Source of the DNA: a bacterium
GTDB lineage: Bacteria > Bacillota > Clostridia > Lachnospirales > Lachnospiraceae
Direction of reading: 5' to 3'
Assembly: GCA_004562765.1 (NCBI GenBank)
Contig: SFRL01000059.1
Span: 1-38,539, forward strand
DNA: 38,539 bases
Shown here: piece by piece, positions 32,010-38,539 of the stretch
How the letters are laid out: every line of letters begins with the position of its first letter
Numbering within the stretch: position 1 is the first letter of the stretch
Notes under the pieces: model-generated
Told to the model about the DNA's origin: nothing
Database searches by the model: none
What the model saw: the letters and a program-made list of their open reading frames with translations, nothing else
Position numbers and translations under genes: made by a program

Positions 32010-33023
32010 TTACTTCGTAAATGCTTCTACCAGACTCTTGGCCTCAGCCTCGTCGAATCCATCGGTGTTTACAAGCTGGTCTACGAACCAGTCTGCGACT
32101 CCGGAGGTTGCGTTCTTGAAGCCTTCCGTGTCGATATCCTCGGTATGTACCACCTCGATCGTTCCGTTTGCTTCCCAGTCAGCGATCAGCTGATCACACT
32201 CAAAACGGTTGATCATACGCTGATATTCTACGGTCTTTTTCGCATTTTCCTCTACAATCGCCTGCTGCTCCGGTGTCAGACTGTCGAAGATCTCGCCGTT
32301 CATACAGAAGAACAGACAGTCATAATATGCATTCCACAGAGAAATGTAATCCTGTACTTCCTGCACAGATGCGGAAGCGATCGCAGGCAGCGGGTTTTCC
32401 TGTCCCTCTACCGTGTTCTGCTGCAATGCAGTATACGTCTCGGACCAGTTCATATTTGTGGCATTTGCCTGCCAGTCCTCATAGGACTTCATGAGCAGGT
32501 TGGAACCTGCCACGCGGATCTTTAAGCCCTTCAGATCATCCACGGATGCCACCGGGCGCTTAGAGTTCGTCAGCTGACGGAAACCGTTCTCAGCCATTCC
32601 AAAGCATTTCAGTCCCATTCCTTCCAGAATTCCTACCAGCTGCTCACCTGCCTCGCCATCCAGCTTGGCATCCACATCATCGTAATCATCAAAGATGTAA
32701 GGTAAGGATACTACATTAAATCTGTCATCAAATCCGGAATAGATCAGGTTGCTGTGCATGGACAGCTGCACCGGATCGCCTTCCATCAGCGCACCGATAC
32801 CGTCCTTCTGAGAACCGTTCGTGAGCTGATCGGAGAATCCGTCCACAACGACTTTTACCTTTCCGCCGGTAGACTCTTCCATCAAAGCTGCAAAATAACG
32901 TCCTGCCTTTGCCCAGGTAGAAGTCTCTCCTGTCGAACATGCATAATGCCAGGTCATCTCCTCCCAGTCAGTTGTCGCAGCTGCCGCGTCTCTGGACGCA
33001 TCATACTGCTCATTATCATAAGC
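32010..33023 (-). repeat. Tandem repeat unit 2 inside the TRAP fusion gene
   Basis: This unit encodes the second DctP domain and aligns to 33024-34052 with a constant offset of 1029 bases. Many stretches are identical or differ only at third codon positions, so it is a gene-internal duplication that has had time to diverge. The most altered parts are the linker and the C-terminal third. Confidence 0.9.
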
Positions 33024-35375
33024 CTCTACATCGATCGCTTCAGCCGTAAACGCATTGACTAATGCCTCAGCTTCTTCCCATGAATAACCATCGGTATTTA
33101 CAAGCTGGTCGATAAACCACTCAGCGACATCACTGGTTGCTTTCTTAAAGCCCTCTGTATCGATATCAGCGGTTTCTGTTACGGTAATGACATCATTTGC
33201 CTTCCAATCCTCGATCAGCAGATCGCACTCGTAACGGTTGATCGCACGCTGATACTCAACGGTCTTTTTCGCATTCGCATCAATAACCTCTTTTTGGGCA
33301 TCTGTTAAACTGTTGTAGATGTCACCGTTCATGCAGAAGAACAGACAGTCATAGTATGCATTCCACAAGGAAATGTAATCCTGAACCTCCTGCACGGATG
33401 CGGATGCGATGGCGGGAAGCGGATTTTCCTGACCTTCTACGGTGTTCTGCTGTAATGCTGTATAGGTCTCGGACCAGTTCATGTTGGTCGCATTTGCCTG
33501 CCAGTCCTCATAGGACTTCATGAGCAGGTTGGAACCTGCCACACGTACCTTTAAGCCCTTCAGATCATCTACAGTCTTTACTTCACGCTTGGAGTTTGTC
33601 AGCTGACGGAATCCGTTTTCTGCCATTCCGAAGCACTTCAGACCCATATCATCCAGGATCTTTACCAGCTGCGCGCCTGCCTCGCCGTCTAGCTTTGCGT
33701 CTACATCATCATAATCATCGAAAATATAAGGCAGTGATACCACATTAAATCTGTCATCAAATCCGGAATAGATCAGGTTGCTGTGCATGGACAGCTGTAC
33801 CGGATCGCCTTCCATCAAAGCTCCGATACCGTCCTTCTGGGAACCGTTCGTGAGCTGATCGGAGAATCCGTCTACAACAACCTTTACTTTACCGCCGGTA
33901 GACTCTTCCATCAGTGCTGCAAAATAACGGCCTGCCTTTGCCCAGGTAGAAGTCTCTCCGGTAGAGCAAGCATAATGCCAGGTCACTTCTTCCCACTCTG
34001 CATCATTGTAGAATGCATCTTCTGCCGGATCATATGTCTCGTTGTCATATGCCTGGATCTTTGTGCTGTCAGCAGCCACATCTGTTGTGTTGCTTGTGCC
34101 GGTTGTATATGCTGCACGAGGGAAATATGTAAATACGACCAAAACGATCAGCGCAGCTGCTACCATCGGCATTACGGCCTTTGAGATCTGCTGCAGTGTT
34201 ACTTTTGCTACATTTTTTACCTTCAAGCTGATCGCCACAAACAGGTTTACACCAACCGGAGGTGTTACCTGACCGATCGCAAGGTTTAAGGTTGCCATGA
34301 TACCGAATGCGATGGGGCTGAAGCCCAGTGCCTTGCAGATCGGGAACATGATCGGAATGAAAATATACATTGCGGAGTTCGCATCGATAAAGCATCCTGC
34401 GATCAGGAAGATCACGTTACAGATCAGCAGGAATACAAACTTGTTCGCGGATACATTTCCGAGCAATGTGGTCGCTGCATTGGAAATACCAAACAGGGTA
34501 CATACATAAGAAAACAGTGTTGCGGAAGCAACGATCAACATGATACCACCGGTCGTCTTTGCAGATTCGATGGTGATCTCGATCAGCTCCTTCCACTTGA
34601 TCTCGCGATAAATGAATACACCAACCACCAGACCATAAACAGCAGCTACAGCAGCAGCCTCCGTCGGGGTGAACACACCACCGTAGATACCACCGAGAAT
34701 GATGACCGGCATCAGGAATCCCCAGAAAGCATCCTTAAAGGTCACCCAACGCTCCTTCCAGTCTGCCTTTTCACGGGAAGACTGAATGCCTTTCTTGCGC
34801 ACCTCGATCATAACGACAACGATCAGAGCCAGACCCATCAGAATACCGGGAATGATACCTGCGATAAACAGATCACCTACGTTCTCGCCTGTGATAGAAG
34901 CGTATACCACGTATGCGATACTTGGCGGAATGACGATCGCGATGGAACTCGCCGCCGCCATGAGCGCCATTGCAAAGGGTGCACTGAATCCGGCCTCCAC
35001 CATTGCGGGGATCAGGATCGCGCCAAGCGCTGCTACTGTCGCAGGACCGGAACCTGAGATCGCGCCAAAGAAACATGCCACGATGACACATACGATCGCG
35101 ATACCACCGCGTCTATGTCCCACACAGCTGTCGATAAACTTGATCAAACGCTTGGAAATACCCGCCTTTGCCATGATATTTCCGGCAAGAATGAAGAACG
35201 GGATTGCTAATAACAATGTTTTGCTGATACCTGTATAGGTATTGGTTGCCACAACTGTCAGGCTCTGACCTGCAGTCAGGATCGCTGCTACGGAAGATGC
35301 ACCAAGACAGATTGCGATCGGCACATCCAGAATGAGCAATAAAAAGAATACAACAAAAAGAACCGCTGTAACCAT
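32010..35375 (-). CDS. TRAP transporter large permease fused to two tandem DctP binding domains (DctM-DctP-DctP)
   Basis: An uninterrupted 1121-residue frame. Residues 1-430 are a DctM permease with about 12 hydrophobic segments (LILDVPIAICLG, AIPFFILAGNIMAKAG, FGAISGSGPATVAALG, IGQVTPPVGVNLFVA). An Asp/Asn-rich linker leads to two DctP-type domains, residues 442-784 and 785-1121, exactly 343 residues apart and nearly identical in their centres. Each has RVAGSNLLMKSYEDWQ with the conserved ligand-binding Arg. No signal peptide or lipobox occurs, so both binding domains are tethered outside by the last membrane helix. TRAP systems normally use a free DctP. AGGAGG lies ten bases before the ATG, which overlaps the dctQ stop as TAATG. 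Substrate is likely a carboxylate. Confidence 0.92.
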   Translation of the reverse strand: MVTAVLFVVFFLLLILDVPIAICLGASSVAAILTAGQSLTVVATNTYTGISKTLLLAIPFFILAGNIMAKAGISKRLIKFIDSCVGHRRGGIAIVCVIVACFFGAISGSGPATVAALGAILIPAMVEAGFSAPFAMALMAAASSIAIVIPPSIAYVVYASITGENVGDLFIAGIIPGILMGLALIVVVMIEVRKKGIQSSREKADWKERWVTFKDAFWGFLMPVIILGGIYGGVFTPTEAAAVAAVYGLVVGVFIYREIKWKELIEITIESAKTTGGIMLIVASATLFSYVCTLFGISNAATTLLGNVSANKFVFLLICNVIFLIAGCFIDANSAMYIFIPIMFPICKALGFSPIAFGIMATLNLAIGQVTPPVGVNLFVAISLKVKNVAKVTLQQISKAVMPMVAAALIVLVVFTYFPRAAYTTGTSNTTDVAADSTKIQAYDNETYDPAEDAFYNDAEWEEVTWHYACSTGETSTWAKAGRYFAALMEESTGGKVKVVVDGFSDQLTNGSQKDGIGALMEGDPVQLSMHSNLIYSGFDDRFNVVSLPYIFDDYDDVDAKLDGEAGAQLVKILDDMGLKCFGMAENGFRQLTNSKREVKTVDDLKGLKVRVAGSNLLMKSYEDWQANATNMNWSETYTALQQNTVEGQENPLPAIASASVQEVQDYISLWNAYYDCLFFCMNGDIYNSLTDAQKEVIDANAKKTVEYQRAINRYECDLLIEDWKANDVITVTETADIDTEGFKKATSDVAEWFIDQLVNTDGYSWEEAEALVNAFTAEAIDVEAYDNEQYDASRDAAAATTDWEEMTWHYACSTGETSTWAKAGRYFAALMEESTGGKVKVVVDGFSDQLTNGSQKDGIGALMEGDPVQLSMHSNLIYSGFDDRFNVVSLPYIFDDYDDVDAKLDGEAGEQLVGILEGMGLKCFGMAENGFRQLTNSKRPVASVDDLKGLKIRVAGSNLLMKSYEDWQANATNMNWSETYTALQQNTVEGQENPLPAIASASVQEVQDYISLWNAYYDCLFFCMNGEIFDSLTPEQQAIVEENAKKTVEYQRMINRFECDQLIADWEANGTIEVVHTEDIDTEGFKNATSGVADWFVDQLVNTDGFDEAEAKSLVEAFTK
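33024..34052 (-). repeat. Tandem repeat unit 1 inside the TRAP fusion gene
   Basis: This unit encodes the linker AYDNETYD and first DctP domain. The second unit begins with the matching linker AYDNEQYD, so duplication took in linker plus domain. Assembly of near-identical tandem units can be unreliable; a long read across 32010-34100 would confirm the copy number. Confidence 0.9.
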
Positions 35376-35872
35376 TAGTCATTGCCCTCCTTTCTTGCAT
35401 TCAGGAAATCAAGGGTATTTTCAATAAAATGCAATACTAAAAATACACCGCATACCGGCACAAAGGACCAAAAGATCCAACTGGGCCAGTGCAATACATA
35501 GGTATGTGCGTTCTGGGTATACTCAGACATCGCACGTCCCACACCCTGCCAGGTGAGAATCGCACAGTAAATGATACTGAATACATTTGCCACAAGCTTC
35601 TGCACCAGTCTTGCAGAACCCTTCAGACGGTCAGAGACAAGGCTCAAGCCTACCAGTCCGCCATCCTCCCGGCATGCAAGGGCAGCGCCCATGAGTGAGA
35701 TCAGAACGAAAAGCGCTACGACCAGCTCATCTACCCATGTCAGTGAATGGTTGATCAGTTTTCGTCCGATGACATTTGCGAAGGTCAATACTAAGGACAC
35801 GATCAGGGTAATGGCCATGATGACATTTTCGACCTTTACCACGCCGTGCATGATCTTCTTGTACGTGTTCAT
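35375..35872 (-). CDS. dctQ: TRAP transporter small permease (DctQ)
   Basis: A 165-residue protein with four predicted membrane helices and the DctQ signatures FANVIGRKLINHSLTWVDEL and ALFVLISLMGAALACREDGG. It pairs with DctM in a Na+-driven TRAP carrier. GGAGG lies shortly before the ATG at 35872, and the stop TAA overlaps the dctM start by one base (TAATG). No separate dctP gene follows, which fits the fused arrangement. Confidence 0.93.
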   Translation of the reverse strand: MNTYKKIMHGVVKVENVIMAITLIVSLVLTFANVIGRKLINHSLTWVDELVVALFVLISLMGAALACREDGGLVGLSLVSDRLKGSARLVQKLVANVFSIIYCAILTWQGVGRAMSEYTQNAHTYVLHWPSWIFWSFVPVCGVFLVLHFIENTLDFLNARKEGND

Positions 35873-35892
35873 TATCTAATCCTCCTCTTTTG

Positions 35893-35970
35893 ATATGATA
35901 AAAAGAAAACGATAACCGTCAGGTCATCAGCCGTATATGCTCTGAATCATCCTGAAAGTTACCGTTTTTC
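35893..35970 (-). terminator. Stem-loop with T-run between thrH and dctQ (terminator or attenuator)
   Basis: Arms 35951-35970 and 35905-35923 pair over about 19 positions with one mismatch, one bulge and two G-U pairs on the minus-strand RNA; the loop is 27 bases. TTTTCTTTTTATC follows. Its place ahead of dctQ suggests either the end of the thrH transcript or an attenuator for the transporter. A short palindrome (TTCTCAT-A-ATGAGAA, 35968-35982) overlaps its base. Confidence 0.55.
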
Positions 35971-35991
35971 TCATAATGAGAACTATATCCC

Positions 35992-36591
35992 CTATAAGAC
36001 TGCCTTGATTGCAGCCAGTAACTCATCATACTCCTCAAACGCAGGATACTGCGGATAATCCTTTTTGATCTGCTCTGTGCTCTTAAACAAAAAGCCTGCC
36101 TTGCTCGCCTGGATCATGCCAAGGTCGTTAAAGCTGTCGCCACTAGCGATCGTCTCATAGCCGATGGACTGCAGTGCCTTCACGGTCGTAAGCTTTGACT
36201 TCTCGCAACGCATCCTGAAGCCGGTGATCTCTCCGTTTTCTGCTACTTCTAAAGAGTTGCACATGATCGTCGGCCATCCGAGCTTTTTCATAAGCGGCGT
36301 CGCGAACTGCTCAAAGGTATCACTGATAATAATGACCTGTGTCAGCGAGCGCAGCTCGTCCAAAAACTCTTTTGCACCGGGGATCGGATCGATCTTTGCG
36401 ATGGTCTCCTGAATCTCCTTCAAACCAAGACCATGCTCCTTTAAGATGCCAAGTCTCCAGTTCATCAGCTTGTTGTAGTCCGGCTCGTCTCTGGTCGTCC
36501 GTTTCAGCTCCGGAATACCGCTCGCCTCCGCAAACGCGATCCAGATCTCCGGCACCAGAACACCTTCCAGGTCTAAACATACAATATTCAT
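35992..36591 (-). CDS. thrH: ThrH-type phosphoserine phosphatase / homoserine phosphotransferase
   Basis: A 199-residue HAD phosphatase starting MNIVCLDLEGVLVPEIWIAF, nearly the same as ThrH of Pseudomonas. Motif I is DLEG (Asp7, Glu9), motif II is IISDTFEQF, the Lys lies in CEKSKL and motif IV is SGDSFNDLGM. ThrH dephosphorylates phosphoserine and can transfer the phosphate to homoserine. AGGAG fits the second of two adjacent ATG codons (36591) best, and the family N-terminus agrees. It is followed by dctQM, from which a stem-loop separates it. It may belong to the same unit, with the TRAP system importing a related acid, but that is inference. Confidence 0.9.
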   Translation of the reverse strand: MNIVCLDLEGVLVPEIWIAFAEASGIPELKRTTRDEPDYNKLMNWRLGILKEHGLGLKEIQETIAKIDPIPGAKEFLDELRSLTQVIIISDTFEQFATPLMKKLGWPTIMCNSLEVAENGEITGFRMRCEKSKLTTVKALQSIGYETIASGDSFNDLGMIQASKAGFLFKSTEQIKKDYPQYPAFEEYDELLAAIKAVL

Positions 36592-36649
36592 CATTCTGCT
36601 CCTTTGTTTTTCATATCAATATTCTCAGCACTTTAGCCGAGTAACGTCC

Positions 36650-36666
36650 TATAGTATACTACTATA
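36650..36666. promoter_or_regulatory. Palindromic candidate operator over the thrH promoter
   Basis: TATAGTA-TAC-TACTATA is a perfect 7+7 inverted repeat. Its core TAGTATACTA resembles GntR/FadR-type sites. On the minus strand it overlaps TAGTAT/TATACT, which act as the likely -10 for thrH with TTGCAC 17 bases upstream of TAGTAT. The regulator is not in this window. Confidence 0.5.
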
Positions 36667-36710
36667 AAACGACGAATGGTGCAAGGTTTTTGTTGAAATT
36701 CACGTTATGG

Positions 36711-36739
36711 GCAAAAAAGAGTTGCATTACGCAACTCTT
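36711..36739 (-). terminator. Intrinsic terminator after the Rpn-family pseudogene
   Basis: On the minus strand AAGAGTTGC-GTAAT-GCAACTCTT is followed by TTTTG. The stem touches the stop codon of the Rpn-type gene. Confidence 0.8.
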
Positions 36740-37525
36740 CAGTCTTTTACAAAGTTCGTATCAGCCATTTCTTCTTTGATCTGCTCATACAACGGACGGA
36801 TCGCATCCAGTGTTTCCTCCAGTTCGTCCGCTACCTGTTCCAGTGACTTGCTTTTAAGCAGCTTTTTACGAATCTGTTCATGTAGTTTTAACTCTCTGCC
36901 TTCCTCAATTGCTTCCTCACGCTGCAATTCAAGACGTCGCTCAAACGTATAATCCATGGTCATCATATGAGTCACCTCCTCCCGGTGTTGGATCAAAAAA
37001 TCTTTCAGCACATTTTCTAATTTCCAAGTCACTAAAGTCATTTTTCGCATGATACTCCCGTACCAGATCCACAAAAAACATATACTCCCGCAATGTCGGA
37101 GATTTTTCAAGCAACTCCGTATTGTTACCTTTGTTAATATTGTAGACGCGGCACACCAACTCCAGTTCCGGCGTATCAGTTTTGTGCTCAAATGCATCTG
37201 ACAGTCGCAATTCATATTGCTCCGGTGCGTGTTCTTTTCCGTTATAGAATACAACAAAATGCGGCACAGCTATTTTCAAAAGTGTTTTTCCGTATAAGTC
37301 TCTCTTCTGGGAATACGCGCGCTTCTGAAGCATTCCTACAATATAGATCAGATGTCGCAAAGGCATATTCGGGCAGTAGGTAGACTGATGCTCATAAAGG
37401 CTAAGATTCGCATCCAGTATTGTTCCATTCATTGCATTATAGATCTCCAGAGCGCGATTCTTGTCCTGCAGCAGCATACTGAATACATCACTGCTATACT
37501 TAGCGTTGCCATTTGTGTTTGTCAT
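36739..37525 (-). pseudogene. Rpn-family recombination-promoting nuclease/putative transposase, degraded
   Basis: The N-terminal part (KYSSDVFSMLLQDKNRALEIYNAMNG, LYEHQSTYCPNMPLRHLIYI, PHFVVFYNGKEHAPEQYELRLSDAFE, CRVYNINKGNN) belongs to the PD-(D/E)XK Rpn family common in Lachnospiraceae. Two lesions are visible. After NAMNGT the chain jumps to ILDANLSLYEHQ, where relatives have about 28 more residues, including a nuclease Asp region; this loss keeps frame. Near 37012 the frame shifts between NDFSDLE and NVLKDFLIQHREEVTHMMTMDYTFERR, with perhaps 14 residues missing. AAGGAGG precedes the ATG at 37525. With part of the active site gone it is unlikely to cut DNA. Rpn proteins aid recombination and are often duplicated, so relics are common. 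Confidence 0.82.
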
Positions 37526-37849
37526 ACATTGTCCTCCTTTTTGTAAATTCAGCAGGATCTGTATGTCAAAGTATTTCCGATATCCACTCTGGTATCATTC
37601 CAAAATCCTGCTTTCGTAAAAATGTTGTGAGATTAAAAGCAAGATTTTCCAGAATATAAGATAATAAACGATAGATTAACGATTCAGACGGCTCGCCAAC
37701 TCCTGTCCGCCCTACCTGTGGAAAAGAGATTCTTTTGTGTGAAACAAAACAATCATTTGCTTTGTTTCGAGTATAACACCGTGTAAATTGGAATACAAGC
37801 CATTTTACACTCAAAGAAGATTTCGTGTGAGCTTCTTCATTTTTTACGT
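37526..37849. other. Intergenic region of about 320 bases without a gene
   Basis: The stretch between the Rpn-type gene and the tRNA terminator is AT-rich and holds no supported coding frame. The only regulatory signals I see are a minus-strand promoter (37770-37798) and a stem GAAACAAA/TTTGTTTC (37741-37768) directly after its start point. Near the Rpn start AGCAGGAT (from 37550) and ATCCTGCT (to 37619) form a spaced 8-base inverted repeat. Confidence 0.6.
37770..37798 (-). promoter_or_regulatory. Promoter upstream of the Rpn-family gene
   Basis: On the minus strand TTGTAT (37793-37798), a 17-base spacer and TATACT (37770-37775) make a plausible promoter, giving a leader of roughly 235 bases to the ATG at 37525. 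The stem at 37741-37768 would form at its 5' end. Confidence 0.5.
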
Positions 37850-37881
37850 AAAAAAAGCCTTGAAAACATGATGTTTTCAAG
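37850..37881 (-). terminator. Terminator of the tRNA cluster
   Basis: On the minus strand CTTGAAAACAT/ATGTTTTCAAG forms a near-perfect stem followed by GCTTTTTTT. It lies 11 bases after the 3' end of tRNA-Arg. Confidence 0.9.
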
Positions 37882-37891
37882 ACTTTTTCAG

Positions 37892-37965
37892 CGTGCGTGA
37901 GAGGATTCGAACCCCCGACACCTTGGTCCGTAGCCAAGTGCTCTATCCAGCTGAGCTACACACAC
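37892..37965 (-). tRNA. tRNA-Arg (anticodon ACG)
   Basis: A 74-base cloverleaf with acceptor GTGTGTG/CACGCAC, D arm GCTC/GAGC, anticodon stem CTTGG/CCAAG with loop CTACGGA, and T arm GGGGG-TTCGAAT-CCTCT. The wobble A34 would be edited to inosine by TadA. CCA is not encoded. Confidence 0.95.
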
Positions 37966-37992
37966 GTATTACTATTTAGACCTTTCGGTCAA

Positions 37993-38076
37993 TGCCCGCG
38001 ACCGGAATCGAACCGGTACTGTGTCACCACAACAGGATTTTAAGTCCTGCGCGTCTGCCAGTTCCGCCACGCGGGC
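37993..38076 (-). tRNA. tRNA-Leu (anticodon TAA)
   Basis: An 84-base class II tRNA with acceptor GCCCGCG/CGCGGGC, anticodon stem CAGGA/TCCTG with loop CTTAAAA, a long variable arm and T loop TTCGATT. CCA is not encoded. Confidence 0.95.
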
Positions 38077-38080
38077 AAAA

Positions 38081-38153
38081 TGGGACCTATAGGGCTCGAA
38101 CCTATGACCCTCTGCTTGTAAGGCAGATGCTCTCCCAGCTGAGCTAAGATCCC
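38081..38153 (-). tRNA. tRNA-Val (anticodon TAC)
   Basis: A 73-base cloverleaf with acceptor GGGATCT/AGGTCCC, anticodon stem TCTGC/GCAGA with loop CTTACAA, and T arm ATAGG-TTCGAGC-CCTAT. CCA is not encoded. Confidence 0.95.
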
Positions 38154-38218
38154 TCATGATCTAAAGGAGCACGGCGACTGGTTTCATACTCACGTCGTGC
38201 GACACTTCAAATACTAAA

Positions 38219-38292
38219 CGACCCAGACGGGACTCGAACCCGTGACCTCCGCCGTGACAGGGCGGCGCTCTAACCAACTGAGCCACTGGGCC
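38219..38292 (-). tRNA. tRNA-Asp (anticodon GTC)
   Basis: A 74-base cloverleaf with acceptor GGCCCAG/CTGGGTC, anticodon stem CCGCC/GGCGG with loop CTGTCAC, T arm ACGGG-TTCGAGT-CCCGT and discriminator G. CCA is not encoded. Confidence 0.95.
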
Positions 38293-38322
38293 TGATCGTC
38301 AAAAAAAAATTCTTATTTAAAA

Positions 38323-38396
38323 TGGACCTTCAGGGACTCGAACCCGGGACCGACCGGTTATGAGCCGGTTGCTCTAACCAACTGAGCTAAAGGTCC
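38323..38396 (-). tRNA. tRNA with CAT anticodon (Met, or lysidine-modified Ile2)
   Basis: A 74-base cloverleaf with acceptor GGACCTT/AAGGTCC and anticodon stem ACCGG/CCGGT with loop CTCATAA. It lacks the C1-A72 mismatch of initiator tRNA. The body is close to what I recall of Firmicute Ile2 tRNAs, so TilS-dependent Ile is a real possibility. The T stem CCGGG/CCCTG has one mismatch. CCA is not encoded. Confidence 0.9.
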
Positions 38397-38445
38397 AAAA
38401 CCATGGGGCCGCAATAGTTGATTCCCTCATTTCAAATATGAAAAA

Positions 38446-38517
38446 CTCCCCGAGTAGGGCTCGAACCTACAACAACTCGGTTAACAGCCGAGTGCTCTAC
38501 CATTGAGCTATCGAGGA
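38446..38517 (-). tRNA. tRNA-Asn (anticodon GTT)
   Basis: A 72-base cloverleaf with acceptor TCCTCGA/TCGGGGA, anticodon stem CTCGG/CCGAG with loop CTGTTAA, T arm GTAGG-TTCGAGC-CCTAC and discriminator G. CCA is not encoded. The cluster may continue past the window edge. Confidence 0.95.
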
Positions 38518-38539
38518 TTACTTTAAAAGGTATATACCT

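Noticed and set aside
32010..34052. Interpretation of the 1029-base tandem repeats as CRISPR or a mobile element
   Set aside because: There are only two long coding units in frame within one protein; they are duplicated binding domains. I found no CRISPR array anywhere in the window.
37540..37569. TTGACA-N18-TACAAA directly ahead of the Rpn-type gene
   Set aside because: The start point would fall on or after the AAGGAGG site, leaving no ribosome-binding site on the message; the promoter at 37770-37798 is a better choice.
37566..37937. A 123-codon minus frame across the tRNA terminator
   Set aside because: It starts inside tRNA-Arg, crosses a terminator and has no family match; it is spurious.

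Overview
This window looks like chromosomal DNA from a gut-type Lachnospiraceae (Clostridium cluster XIVa) bacterium. The support is Gram-positive Shine-Dalgarno sites (AGGAGG class), a CIRCE/HrcA operator, a PdxST-PdxR vitamin B6 locus, an LplABC/YtcQ-type sugar importer, an indolepyruvate:ferredoxin oxidoreductase operon, DUF4869 and Rpn-family genes, and roughly even base composition with AT-rich intergenic regions. Nearly every gene is on the minus strand. Only pdxR, a LysE-type exporter and an AraC-type regulator are on the plus strand.

Layout. 1-2428: end of an operon with a partial unknown gene, a damaged TrmH-type rRNA/tRNA methyltransferase and a PurF-like protein lacking the glutaminase cysteine. 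2539-6217: iorA-iorB-paaK, for aryl-pyruvate oxidation and aryl-acetate activation, with its promoter. 6285-7697: an AT-rich two-gene module (DUF4869 plus a P-loop ATPase with a possible TOPRIM-like C-terminus). 7853-7965: a long RNA hairpin and a terminator. 7988-10135: a degenerate-GGDEF/EAL c-di-GMP phosphodiesterase. 10190-12504: dnaJ-like gene and two hsp20 genes under a CIRCE-covered promoter. 12501-15894: pdxT, pdxS and divergent pdxR. 15905-20345: chemoreceptor, LysE exporter, class C beta-lactamase-fold hydrolase, and an alpha/beta hydrolase interrupted by an in-frame amber codon. 20726-31500: a rhamnogalacturonan-I type locus (AraC regulator, two permeases, solute-binding lipoprotein, GH105, CE12 esterase, GH112 phosphorylase pseudogene, TIM-barrel isomerase). 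32010-36591: thrH, dctQ and a giant dctM-dctP-dctP fusion. 36739-37525: an Rpn-family pseudogene. 37892-38517: six tRNA genes.

How the parts work together. In the sugar locus the importer would bring in acetylated unsaturated rhamnogalacturonan oligosaccharides. The CE12 esterase and GH105 hydrolase lack signal peptides and would process them in the cytoplasm. A GH112 phosphorylase would normally split galactosyl-rhamnose (or galactosyl-HexNAc), but here it is broken by two frameshifting deletions.

The two most unusual things are the TRAP transporter whose large permease carries two tandem tethered DctP domains, and a family of five long imperfect inverted repeats (13993-14351, 20366-20620, 31515-31987). 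The repeats share a conserved inner hairpin with fixed bulges and a compensatory base-pair change, and two of the three loci carry them as opposed pairs, as in REP/BIME elements. Three genes (TrmH type, GH112, Rpn) appear to have lost short internal segments. This may be real decay or an assembly problem, and raw reads would settle it.
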